Origin: Chloroflexota bacterium
Lineage (GTDB): Bacteria > Chloroflexota > Anaerolineae > Caldilineales > Caldilineaceae
NCBI GenBank assembly: GCA_003577005.1
Contig: QEUW01000104.1
Coordinates: forward strand, 1 to 19,399
Reading direction: 5' to 3'
Length of the DNA stretch: 19,399 bases
Below are positions 1-8,600 of the stretch, one piece after another; positions within the stretch are counted from its first letter, which is position 1; every line of letters begins with the position of its first letter. The position numbers and the translations under genes are program-made. The notes below the pieces were generated by a model. The model searched no databases, was not told the DNA's origin, and worked only from the letters and a program-made list of their open reading frames with translations.

Positions 1-717
1 CAGTACGAGATCTTCACCTTCCCGGTGAAGATCCTGCCGGATGATCCCTATTTGGACAACTACGTCAAGCTGCTGGGTGAGACACTTTTCGTCCGCTGGT
101 TCTTTAACACCTTTTTCGTGGCCTTGAGCCGCAGCGTGCTATCGCTCTTGCTCTGCATGTTGGCAGGCTTTGCCTTTGCCAAGTACGAATTTCCGCTCAA
201 ACAATTCCTCTTTATCTTTATCCTGGCGAGCCTGACGTTGCCCTTTGAAATTCTGCTGGTACCACTCTACAAGCTGATGGTGAGTTGGGGCTGGTTGAAC
301 ACCTATTGGGTCTTGATCGTACCCTTTGCCGCCAGCGCCTTTGGCATCTTTCTCGCCCGCCAGTATTGTCTGGCCTTGCCCACCGAGTTGATGGAGGCGG
401 CGCGCATGGACGGCGCCTCGGAGCTAGGTATCTTTTTCACCATCGCGCTGCCCAACCTCAAGCCAGCGATTGCGGTGTTGGGGATCATCTTCTTCAACGG
501 CGCCTGGAACGACTTCCTCTGGCCGCTCATCGTCCTCAACGACCGCAACCTCTATGTGGTCAACCTGGCCCTGCCGACGCTGCGCGGCCCCTATGGCGAC
601 CAGTATGGCCTGGTGCTGGCCGGGGCTGTATTGGCGACGCTGCCGGTGATCCTCATCTTTATCACCATGCAGCGCTATTTCATTGAAGGGTTGATGGCCG
701 GGGCGTTGAAGGGCTGA
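1..717 (+). CDS. Sugar ABC transporter permease, MalG type (5' end cut by window)
   Basis: This is an inner-membrane permease subunit of a carbohydrate ABC importer (binding-protein-dependent transport family, MalG-like). The frame is open from base 1, so the start lies outside the window; a GTG at 25 lies within the open frame and is unlikely to be the true start. 238 codons are visible, against about 270-300 for the family. The cytoplasmic EAA loop that contacts the ATPase starts at visible codon 132 (EAARMDG, then ALPNLKP), followed by the usual WNDFLWPL segment and a GLMAGALKG end. Several hydrophobic segments are evident. It belongs to an operon to the left. The next operon has its own promoter at 857-885, so this gene probably ends a separate transporter. 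The substrate cannot be told. Confidence 0.93.
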   Translation, partial: QYEIFTFPVKILPDDPYLDNYVKLLGETLFVRWFFNTFFVALSRSVLSLLLCMLAGFAFAKYEFPLKQFLFIFILASLTLPFEILLVPLYKLMVSWGWLNTYWVLIVPFAASAFGIFLARQYCLALPTELMEAARMDGASELGIFFTIALPNLKPAIAVLGIIFFNGAWNDFLWPLIVLNDRNLYVVNLALPTLRGPYGDQYGLVLAGAVLATLPVILIFITMQRYFIEGLMAGALKG

Positions 718-730
718 CCACGGATTTTTG

Positions 731-822
731 GAGCGGATTGAGCGGATTTGCTGCGAGCGATCCGCTCTTTACATTTGTGTGAGGACCGGATTTCGCGCCT
801 CTTGCATCTGTTCAATCCGCTC
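731..822. repeat. Inverted repeat in the spacer between two transporter operons
   Basis: GAGCGGATTGA at 731-741 is matched by its reverse complement at 812-822. A direct echo of the motif (AGCGGATT at 741-748) and a GAGCG/CGCTC pair (755-767) lie between them. It sits just after the stop codon of the preceding permease and before the promoter at 857-885. It could end transcription of the left operon, but there is no clear U-tract. It resembles the other intergenic palindromes of this window in placement, not in sequence. Confidence 0.4.
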
Positions 823-856
823 TTGAAATTCGTTATCCGCCGCGCTCGCTTTATTG

Positions 857-885
857 TTGCCTTCTCGTCCATAACGTACTATAAT
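857..885 (+). promoter_or_regulatory. Sigma-70-type promoter of the glucose-type ABC operon
   Basis: TTGCCT (857-862), a 17-base spacer and a consensus TATAAT (880-885) lie 74 bases upstream of the binding-protein start codon. Transcription would begin near 892. That rules out the TTG at 891 as a start codon and supports the ATG at 960. Confidence 0.75.
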
Positions 886-959
886 TTGGGTTGCTTTCCC
901 CAAAAGATACCCTTCCTGACAAGCATTTTGGCAAGATGGAGTCAAAGGAGAACCCATTT

Positions 960-2297
960 ATGCATTTTCAGAACCGTGTGAACCGACGCGACTTTATGCG
1001 CTTGGCTGCTTTTGGCGCTGGCGCCGCGGCATTGGCCGCCTGTGCTGCGCCGGGCGCGGCTCCGGCTGCGCCAGCGGCCCCGGCTGCCTCTGCCGGTGAA
1101 GCAGCAGCCGGAGGCGGCCAACTAGAGATCTTCTCCTGGTGGACCTCGGGTGGCGAGGTTGAGGCGCTCAACGCGCTCTATGAGATCTTTAGCGAGCGCT
1201 ACCCTGATGTCGAGATCGTCAACGCGGCGCTGGCCGGTGGCGCCGGTCAGGGCGGCAACATGAAGGCGCTGCTCGAAACGCGCATGATGGGCGGCCAACC
1301 GCCGGACTCGTTCCAGGTCCACCTGGGCCGCGAGCTGATCGACAGCCACGTCATCCCCGGTCGCATGGAGCCGCTCGACTGGCTCTACGAGGAGGAAGGG
1401 CTGAACGAGGTCTTCCCGCAGGAGCTGATCGACATCGCCTCGTACGATGGCAAGCCCTGGTCGGTGCCGGTCAATATCCACCGCTCCAACGTGCTCTGGT
1501 ATCGCCCCAGCAAGTTGGAGCAGGTGGGCGCCTCGGCCCCGCCAACCACGTGGGATGAGTTCTTCGAGGTGGCGGCGGCGCTGCAAGAGGCCGGCATCCC
1601 GGCGTTGGCCGTAGCCGAAAACGAGCCAAACTTTAGCGGCCACGTCTTTGAAAACGTCCTCGTGGCGACGCTGGACCCAGACGCCTATCGCGGTCTCTTC
1701 GACGGCTCGACCGCGTGGGACGATGAGCGCGTCACGGCGGCGCTAGAGACGTTGAACCGGGCCTACGACTACGCCAACCCCGACTATCTGAGCACCAGTT
1801 GGGGCGACATCAACGACCGCTTTGTGGCCGACGACGGCCCGGCCATGATGATCATGGGCGACTGGACGCACGGCGTGCTCATGTCCAAGGGCTTTACCGA
1901 CTACTACTGGGCGCCGGCGCCGGGGACGACGGGCAACTTCATCGTGCTCTCCGACTCGTTTGGGCTGCCCACGGGCGCACCACATCGCGAGAACGCCATC
2001 AACTTCTTGCGCATCTGCGGTTCGCGCGAGGGACAGGACGCCTTCAACCCCATCAAGGGTTCGATCCCGGCGCGCACCGACCCCGACCTGAGCGTGTACG
2101 ACGAGTACCTGCTCTCGGCGATGGAGGATTTTGGCAGCAACACATTGGTGCCCAGTATCCAGCACGGGGCTGCGGCCAAGCAGAGCTTTGTGCTCGACTA
2201 CGCCATCGCCATCAACATCCTCGCTACACGGCGGGATGTGGCCGAGGCGCAGGCGGCGCTCGTCCAGGCAGCGACGGACGCAGAGTTTGCGATGTGA
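960..2297 (+). CDS. Glucose-type ABC transporter substrate-binding lipoprotein
   Basis: This is a periplasmic or surface-anchored sugar-binding protein (family 1 solute-binding protein) that captures sugar and delivers it to the two permeases downstream. The ATG at 960 is chosen because AAAGGAG (944-950) lies 9 bases upstream. The 445-residue product opens with a twin-arginine-like signal (NRRDFMRL, residues 8-15), a hydrophobic stretch and a lipobox LAAC with Cys28, then an Ala/Pro-rich linker to about residue 53. Blocks such as FSWWTSGGE, ETRMMGGQPPDSFQVH, SVPVNIHRSNV and LSDSFGLP match, as I recall them, the Thermus thermophilus glucose/galactose-binding protein and Pseudomonas GtsA. A monosaccharide substrate such as glucose, mannose or galactose is therefore likely, but this is inference. 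A hairpin follows the stop codon, typical where the binding protein is made in excess over the permeases. Confidence 0.93.
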   Translation: MHFQNRVNRRDFMRLAAFGAGAAALAACAAPGAAPAAPAAPAASAGEAAAGGGQLEIFSWWTSGGEVEALNALYEIFSERYPDVEIVNAALAGGAGQGGNMKALLETRMMGGQPPDSFQVHLGRELIDSHVIPGRMEPLDWLYEEEGLNEVFPQELIDIASYDGKPWSVPVNIHRSNVLWYRPSKLEQVGASAPPTTWDEFFEVAAALQEAGIPALAVAENEPNFSGHVFENVLVATLDPDAYRGLFDGSTAWDDERVTAALETLNRAYDYANPDYLSTSWGDINDRFVADDGPAMMIMGDWTHGVLMSKGFTDYYWAPAPGTTGNFIVLSDSFGLPTGAPHRENAINFLRICGSREGQDAFNPIKGSIPARTDPDLSVYDEYLLSAMEDFGSNTLVPSIQHGAAAKQSFVLDYAIAINILATRRDVAEAQAALVQAATDAEFAM

Positions 2298-2299
2298 GT

Positions 2300-2361
2300 G
2301 CGTAATGCGTAATGCGTAATACGTAACAAGTAATTCACGCATCACGTATTACGCATTACGC
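2300..2361. repeat. Strong intergenic hairpin built on 7-base tandem repeats
   Basis: GCGTAAT is repeated three times (2300-2320). The 18-base arm 2307-2324 has an exact reverse complement at 2344-2361, leaving a 19-base loop. The element fills the gap between the binding-protein stop codon (2297) and the permease ribosome site (2373). In an operon transcript it would form a long stem, suited to protecting the upstream mRNA from 3' exonucleases or partly blocking read-through. There is a short T-run (2367-2371) after it. Confidence 0.85.
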
Positions 2362-2387
2362 GTCACTTTTTGAGAGGATGCCCTGCT

Positions 2388-3338
2388 TTGGCAACTTCAG
2401 AATCTGTACCTGTAGGTCGAGAACAGCGCCTGACAGCGGCGATACAACCCCGCCGCCGCACTCCCTGGTGGCGGAGCGACATGACCCTGGCTGTCCTGGT
2501 GTTGACGCCGTCGATCATCGCGGTGGCGCTCTTTATCTACAGCTTTATCGGGTGGACCTTTTACATTTCGACGGTGCAGTGGAATAGTCAGGTGCCCAAT
2601 TACACCTTTGTCGGATTGCGTAATTGGATCCGCTTGTTCAACGATACGCGCTTTCACATTGACCTGCGCAACCTGCTCTACTATGCCGCCGGGTTTATGA
2701 CCCAGTGCATCGTCTTTGGCTTTATCCTTGCATCTTTGCTGGACCAGAAGATCAAAGGCGAGGCGCTCTTTCGCACGATCTTTATCTTTCCCTTTGCCGT
2801 GTCGGGCATTGTGACCGGTGTCGCCTGGCGCTGGCTCATGCAGCCGACGACGGGCATCAATCTGCTCTTTGCCCGCATCGGGTTGGATTGGTTTCAGCCC
2901 ACCTGGAACTCGCACCCCGAATATGGCATGTGGGCGGTGACAATTGCCGCCTCTTGGCAGTTTACCGGTTATGTCATGGCGCTCTACCTGGCCGGTCTGC
3001 GCGGGATTCCTTATGAACTGCGCGAGGCGGCGGCTATCGATGGGGCCGGTTCGTTTGCCATCTACCGCTATGTGATCATCCCCTTGCTCATGCCGGTGAC
3101 CTTTACGGCCATCGTGCTGACGGGCATGAACTCGATCCGCGTCTTTGACCTGGTCTCGGCCATGAGTGGCAGTGGCCCGGCCTTTGCCACCGATACCCTG
3201 GCCTTCTTTATGTTCCAGTCCACCTTTGGGGCCTACCGCTATTCGCTGGGGGCGGCTATTGGCGCCTTTATGATCCTCCTCTCGGCCTTCTTGATCATCC
3301 CCTATCTGCGCAGTATGCGCGGCGAGGTGGAACGGTGA
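2388..3338 (+). CDS. Sugar ABC transporter permease, MalF/GtsB type
   Basis: This is the first of two inner-membrane permeases forming the translocation channel for the sugar bound by the preceding lipoprotein. I place the start at TTG 2388 because AGAGGA (2373-2378) lies 9 bases upstream; an in-frame TTG at 2370 would add six residues but has no ribosome site. The 316-residue product has a charged N-terminus (about 30 residues), then about six membrane segments starting near TLAVLVLTPSIIAVALFIYS. The EAA loop is at residues 213-215 (EAAAIDGAG, then IIPLLMP). It overlaps nothing and is spaced 4 bases from the next permease, so the two are co-transcribed and probably translationally coupled. 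The glucose-type assignment rests on its operon neighbours. Confidence 0.93.
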   Translation: MATSESVPVGREQRLTAAIQPRRRTPWWRSDMTLAVLVLTPSIIAVALFIYSFIGWTFYISTVQWNSQVPNYTFVGLRNWIRLFNDTRFHIDLRNLLYYAAGFMTQCIVFGFILASLLDQKIKGEALFRTIFIFPFAVSGIVTGVAWRWLMQPTTGINLLFARIGLDWFQPTWNSHPEYGMWAVTIAASWQFTGYVMALYLAGLRGIPYELREAAAIDGAGSFAIYRYVIIPLLMPVTFTAIVLTGMNSIRVFDLVSAMSGSGPAFATDTLAFFMFQSTFGAYRYSLGAAIGAFMILLSAFLIIPYLRSMRGEVER

Positions 3339-3342
3339 GTGC

Positions 3343-4173
3343 ATGATGAATTTACAAAGAATCTGGACGAACGGCGCCATCTATCTGGTTCTAGCCGCAT
3401 TCGCCGCTTTTTATCTGATGCCCTTTTATGTGATGGTCATCACTGGGCTCAAGCCCTATGCCGATGTCAACGTCACCCGCATGTGGGAATTGCCCAGGGG
3501 GATCTACTTTGAGGGCGTGACCGAAGCGTGGGTGCGCGTGGCGCCCAACTTCTGGAACAGCGTGATCATCACCGTGCCGGCGGCGCTGATTTCGTCGTTT
3601 ATCGGGTCGATCAACGGGTATATCTTTGCCAAGTGGCGCTTTCGCGGCGCCGACACACTCTTCATCCTCTTTCTGGTAGGCATGTTTCTACCCTACCAGG
3701 GCATCCTCATCCCGCTGGTGCTGATGTTGCAGCGGATAGGGCTGTACGGCACGGTCAGCGGGCTGATCATGGTTCATTGCATCTTTGGCATCCCCATTAC
3801 GGCGCTGCTCTTCCGCAGCTATTACGCCGGCATCCCCAACGAACTGGTCGACGCATCGAAGATCGACGGTTGCGGCTTTTTTGGCATCTACCGCTGGATC
3901 CTGCTGCCCATCTCTATGCCCGCTTTTGCCGTCGTGCTGCTCTGGCAATTCACCAGCATCTGGAACGACTTTCTCATCGGTCTGGTGGTGTTGAGTAACC
4001 CGCGCCTTGCGCCCATCAACGTGGCGGTGCAGAACATCGCCGGCAGTTGGAGCGTCGAATGGAACGTGCAGATGTCGGCTGCGCTCATCGCCGCCGCGCC
4101 GACGATCCTCGTCTATCTGCTGCTGGGCCGGTTGTTTATGCGCGGTCTGCTGGCGGGGGCGTTGAAAGGGTGA
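3343..4173 (+). CDS. Sugar ABC transporter permease, MalG/GtsC type
   Basis: This is the second inner-membrane permease of the glucose-type importer. The start is one of two adjacent ATGs (3343 or 3346), right after the stop of the first permease, with only a weak GGTGAG upstream; coupling to the upstream gene would explain this. The 276-residue protein has about six membrane segments. Its EAA-type loop reads DASKIDGCG from residue 170 (Asp in place of the first Glu, a common variant), followed by LLPISMP and WNDFLIGLV. It ends LLAGALKG, like the partial permease at the window start, so the two are homologues from different operons. No ATPase gene follows, so the complex must borrow one encoded elsewhere. 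Confidence 0.93.
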   Translation: MMNLQRIWTNGAIYLVLAAFAAFYLMPFYVMVITGLKPYADVNVTRMWELPRGIYFEGVTEAWVRVAPNFWNSVIITVPAALISSFIGSINGYIFAKWRFRGADTLFILFLVGMFLPYQGILIPLVLMLQRIGLYGTVSGLIMVHCIFGIPITALLFRSYYAGIPNELVDASKIDGCGFFGIYRWILLPISMPAFAVVLLWQFTSIWNDFLIGLVVLSNPRLAPINVAVQNIAGSWSVEWNVQMSAALIAAAPTILVYLLLGRLFMRGLLAGALKG

Positions 4174-4540
4174 AATTGCGGCGGTGTTGATGAGATGTAC
4201 CCCGTTATCTGGTAGGATTGGAATGCAAATTTTGCCGACAAGGCGGATCCGAGTGGATTGTCAACGCTTTTGATCCACTCTCTGTCTTGGAATTGCCACC
4301 TGCCTCTCTACTCGTTTGACAGCTCAGTAGCAGTTTGTTAGGATAGGCCCACTTCACGGTCCGTAACAAGTTCCATATCGGTGGCCGGCTTCCCTCAGAT
4401 CCAGGCCCATGACTGTTCCTGCCCCCTCAGGTCGGAACGATTTGTTTCTTTGCTTGGTCCATGTCAACCATCCAATCTGTTGAGCAATCACCGGCCAAAG
4501 AGAACCCGTTTATACACCCATCACAAAGGAGGAATCAGTA
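4174..4540. other. Intergenic region: hairpin, promoter and leader of a broken operon
   Basis: This 367-base spacer has no convincing gene. It holds a hairpin with GAGTGGAT (4251-4258) pairing with ATCCACTC (4273-4280), probably marking the end of the sugar operon. A promoter follows (4316-4344), then a leader of about 175 bases up to the ribosome site AAAGGAGG (4525-4532). An 80-codon open frame at 4381-4623 crosses the signal-peptide remnant in another frame and is not credible. Confidence 0.6.
4316..4344 (+). promoter_or_regulatory. Sigma-70-type promoter upstream of the truncated peptide-transporter operon
   Basis: A perfect TTGACA (4316-4321) is followed by a 17-base spacer and TAGGAT (4339-4344). 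Transcription would start near 4351 and read into the lipoprotein remnant at 4541 and the ATPase remnant behind it. The promoter looks intact even though the genes are not. Confidence 0.65.
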
Positions 4541-4720
4541 CTGAGACGAGACCCTTTGAGCAGACCCTTGCCTTACGTAGCTGCCATTCTGCTGCTGTTG
4601 ACCATCGTGGCGGCCGCGTGTAGTTCGCCTTCGGCCGAACCGGCTCCAGCCCCTGCCAGTGAAGCTGGCGATCAACCGGCTGCGCCGGCAGCACCGGCGG
4701 CGGCACCTGCCAACGAGTGA
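4541..4720 (+). pseudogene. N-terminal remnant of an ABC substrate-binding lipoprotein
   Basis: Behind AAAGGAGG (4525-4532, 8-base spacing) an open frame of 59 codons starts at CTG 4541; no ATG or GTG lies in the right place, so the start codon may itself be damaged. It encodes a basic N-terminus, a hydrophobic core ([16 protein letters not shown]), a lipobox with Cys after VAAA, and an Ala/Pro-rich linker, then stops at TGA 4718-4720. That is exactly the front end of a binding lipoprotein, with the whole ligand-binding body missing. The next base register opens at once into the P-loop of a peptide-type ABC ATPase, so a deletion probably removed the rest of the binding protein, both permeases and the first ATPase of a five-gene operon. 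The peptide-type label comes from that neighbour, not from this fragment. Confidence 0.7.
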
Positions 4721-5570
4721 AAGCGGCTGTGGCAAGACGACGACCTCACGCTGTATCATCCGCGCCGTGGAGCCGACGGGCGGCGAGATCTTGTACCGTA
4801 CGTAAAGCGGTGACGTCGTCGCTCTGGCCAAGATGACACCATCGGAAATCCGGCCGCTGCGCCGCGGCTTTCAGATGGTGTTCCAGGACCCCTTCTCCTC
4901 GCTCAACCCGCGCATGAGCATCTACGACATCGTCAGCGAGCCGCTGCGTGTCAACCGTATCGGCCACCGTAGCGAGCGCGAGGAGCGCGTGGCCGAACTG
5001 CTGCGTCTTGTTGGGCTACGGCCGGAGTACATGCAGCGCTATCCCCATGCCTTTAGCGGCGGGCAACGCCAGCGCATCGGTATCGCCCGCGCCCTGGCCT
5101 AACCCGCGCCTGATCGTGGCCGACGAGCCGGTCTCGGCGCTGGATGTGTCGGTGCAGGCGCAGGTGCTCAACCTGCTGATGGACCTGCAAGACGAGTTGG
5201 GGTTGACCTACCTGTTCGTCTCGCACGACCTGAGCGTGGTCAACCAGATCAGCAACACGGTGCTGGTGATGTATGTGGGCCGCGTGGCCGAGATCGGGCC
5301 GCCGCAGGAGCTTTTTGCCTCACCAAAACACCCTTACACCGCCGCGCTGCTCTCCTCCCTGCCCAAACCCGACCCCTTTCAGCGGCGCGAACGGATCATC
5401 CCCGAAGGCGAGGTCGCCAACCCGGCCAACCCGCCGTCGGGTTGCTATTTCCATCCGCGCTGTCCCTTTGCCATCGAGCGCTGCCGGCAGGAGGCACCCC
5501 CCTGGAGGGGATCACACCCGGCCGCTTTGCGAGTTGTCACCGGGCCAGGGAGCTTGATCTTTCGATTTGA
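4719..5570 (+). pseudogene. Broken OppF/DppF-type peptide ABC transporter ATPase
   Basis: This is the remnant of the ATPase that powers dipeptide, oligopeptide or nickel import. Reading across frames recovers most of the family. The P-loop [11 protein letters not shown] starts at 4719, without its leading Gly and the roughly 50 residues normally before it. [14 protein letters not shown] is the Q-loop, [15 protein letters not shown] the signature, [12 protein letters not shown] the Walker B, and SHDLSVV holds the H-loop His. The tail [15 protein letters not shown] is typical of the OppD/DppF C-terminus. Lesions: a 5' truncation fused to a lipoprotein signal; in-frame TAA at 4803-4805; one extra base near 5100 (TAA at 5100-5102 in the old frame); and one base too few in the C-run near 5495-5500. 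After the last correction the end reads [14 protein letters not shown] and stops at 5568-5570. It cannot make a functional ATPase. Confidence 0.88.
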
Positions 5571-5615
5571 GTGGTGCCGTCTAGATTCCCGCTGTGCAAC
5601 CAGGGCTTAGCCTTA

Positions 5616-5656
5616 CTTTGCTGGTGTCTATTCGCCGTGAATAGACACCAGCAAGG
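5616..5656. terminator. Hairpin between convergent genes, possible bidirectional terminator
   Basis: TTGCTGGTGTCTATTC (5618-5633) pairs exactly with 5639-5654 across a 5-base loop; two more pairs extend the stem to 18 bp. It lies between the ATPase remnant on the plus strand and the end of the protease gene on the minus strand. Neither side has a good U-tract, so it may act as an RNA 3'-end stabiliser rather than a classical terminator. Confidence 0.6.
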
Positions 5657-5673
5657 TTGTTGTCTACTATCCT

Positions 5674-8600
5674 TTAGCTACCTTCTCCGCTGATTAACGG
5701 CAGAAAGACGTTGCTCTGTACGGTTCCGGTCTCGTCCACCTCGTCGGAGGCGAGCACTTCTACGGTTACAGCTGCACTGGCGCTGAGACCCTGGGCATCC
5801 TGGGCAACCAGCCGGATGTCGTGGAGACCCGGTGCCAGCCCGGTGGTGCTCAACTGGGCGCCACAGCCAATGGGCGTTGACCCGGCAGACCAGCACAGGT
5901 TCTCCTCGGCGATGGGCTGAAAAGCGTCATCGAAGCCCTCGCCGCTGAGATAGAGCGCTGCGTTTTGCATGATCCGCTGTCCATCGGCCGGGGCCTCGAT
6001 GGTGACACTCGGCGGCACCCGCAACACATTGAACGGTGCAGAGAGCGCTGTGGTCTCGTTGAACCCGTCGTTGACCCGCACCCGAATACGGGCCGACTCG
6101 GCACCGGCCAGATCGGCGCTGGGCACCACGGCCCCATTCTCGTTGGGGCCGACATAGAGCGTGCGAAAGCTCTGGCCGTCGTCGGTTGAATAGTCGATCG
6201 TCACCATCAGCGGGTCGCCATCCGCATCGCTTGCCTCCCAACGCACCACAAAATCGCCCTCACGTTCGATCTGCTCGCCCGGCTGCGGGCTGAGGATCGC
6301 CACCTGGGGTGCGTTCGGGCTGCGCACCCGCTGTGCCACACCCACACCGTTCAGCGTGATCTCCACGCTTGCCGCCTCGCTGGCTGGCACCTCATGCCAG
6401 AGAAACGTCAGTACGCCACCTCCATCGACATGGCTGCTGACAGTATACATCGGCGTATCGCTGAGGATCTCGCCCGCTGCATCACGCACCACCAGGTGAA
6501 AGGGGGAGGGAGCAAATTCGGCCGGCTGGCCGTCGTACGGGCTCACAGCGGTGATCGTCACCGTCCCTGTGCTGCCGACCCAGCCGTGGACGATCAGGGT
6601 CGGCGCCGTCACAGTGGACGGTGTGGTTATCTCCAGGGCCTGTTCCGGTTGTGCGGCTGCGGCGGAAGGGGTGATAAAGTCGTGAGAGGCCCCGCGCGAG
6701 AGCATCTGGATCAGATCGCGCCAGCCATGCGTCGAGATCCACGAATCATTGTCGGCGGTTGACGCGCAGTAGGACATAAAATCGTACCATTGCGCCGGTT
6801 GTCCGGAAAGACCGGGCGCGATCAGCCGGTAAGGCCCAGTATCTCCACCCGAATTGGTGCGTACATCAAGCCCAACCCCCTGGATGGACCCCTGTTGGTC
6901 GGGCGGCCAGCTCTCCGCCACTTGTCCATTGGCGCCACCCCCGCCGCAGGGTGAAGCGTGTGGCCGGCCAAGACCGTGATGAAGTTCGTGTGCCACCGAT
7001 GTCAACGGACGATTTGCATTGACAACTGCAATGGGAGGCCCTCCGCAGATCTGTCCAACCACAAAGGTGACACAGTACGGAAAGTCGACCACCCGGCCCG
7101 CAATGTGGAGCGGCGCCGAAAACTCAAGACCGGCAAACGCCGGTGCCACGCCAATCGCCATATTGCCGGCGGAGCGATTATTTTCGAACCAGTGAAAGAC
7201 GCGGTCGATTGCTTCGGCCTGTTGGTCATCCAGCGGCTTACCACTCTGAACAATGTCGGTGATGTTGATCGTGCCCAGATAGTTTGGCACCTCAATCCGT
7301 GTTGGCGTCATCCGCCGCGCTTGCCGGAAGGCGGCTTGCGCCGTTGGCACGCTCGCGCCTTGCACACGCAGGCGAAGCGGTGCAATCCGGAACGGGCTGG
7401 TGGGATGATAATGAACATCGGAGAGGGTGAACGTATTGTTCGCCTGGCAACCCTCACACTCCTTGAGCGTCGGCGTCTCGCGCGGTGGGACCAGTTCTGC
7501 CCGTAGCACAGTGGGAAAGCCAAGCGAAACCGTTCCTGGCGGCTGAAAACCTTCGGTCCAGTTCCACGGCAGCGTAAAGGTAAACGCACCGTCGGGGTCC
7601 TGCCGCGCCTGGGCCAAATCGATGCGGCTGGTCAGCGTACGTTTGCCCAGTTCTGGGCTGAGTGGGCTACCTTGCAGCGGCGACCCTGTCTCACCATAAA
7701 AGCCGTAGAGCCGCATAGAGACCCCCTCCACACCGCCAGCCGGTGTCGGTAGGGCGTTATCGGCATAGACACGCACGATGGTCTTGCCACCGGCATAGAG
7801 CGTGAAAGGATACTGGTAAACCTGGCCTCCGCTGTCAGCGTCCTCGGGTCTCAGCACAGGTGCAAAGGAAATACCCTGCGTCACCTCGATCCCACGGATG
7901 CGGAGGTCATAGACAAAGGCAGCCAATACGCTAACTGGAACCTCGAGCGTCTTAGGGGCTGGGCCGGCAGCAGGCCCGGATGGGGTTGCGACGACCGTCA
8001 CCAGTTGGCCGGCGACGGGTGCTGCATCCTGAGCCGCCGCCAGTGTGAACGTGATGCGCACCCGCTCCGGCGCTGCGGTGTCCACCACCTGGGGCGAGAC
8101 CGTCACACGCGCCGGCAGCGTCGCCAGGTCAATGTGCAGCCGGATGTTGCCGGTAGAGTTGTTGATGCGTGCGACGGCGATCTCCATCACGGCTGATTCA
8201 CCCTGCACCACTTCGATAGGGCCGTGTACAAGGGAAAGGGCAAAATCAAGGGGCGGCGGTGTCTCTGGATTGTCAAAGGTCAGGTCATCGATGCCGATGG
8301 GGGCAACCGTCGAGCCTTGAACCCGAAACGAGGCGATACGCGGCGAGGAGGTGCGCACCGCCAACTGATTGCGAAAACCGGTTCCACCGGTGACGGTGAC
8401 AGCATCCTCGGCAACCAGAAGACCGCTGGCGTCGAAGGCAAGCAGCCGGATCGTATTGGCTGCGGTGCCAAAGGCACCTACCGAGACCTGGATCTGTTGT
8501 TTGGCAAATTGGAATCGACCGGTGGTATTGGTGGCGCCAGGGCACTCAGGCCGAGGGCAGATAAAGGTAATCTTCCCAATCTGCGTGCCCGACGGCGCCT

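Noticed and set aside
891..959. TTG start giving a longer sugar-binding protein
   Set aside because: It coincides with the predicted transcription start and has no ribosome site; ATG 960 follows AAAGGAG and begins a proper signal peptide.
1122..1643. 173-codon open frame on the minus strand
   Set aside because: Antisense shadow of the sugar-binding protein; an Arg-rich, His-rich translation typical of GC-rich shadow frames.
2397..3380. 327-codon open frame on the minus strand
   Set aside because: It lies opposite the MalF-type permease, has a low-complexity His/Gln/Lys-rich translation and no family resemblance; the plus-strand gene has a full EAA motif and ribosome site.
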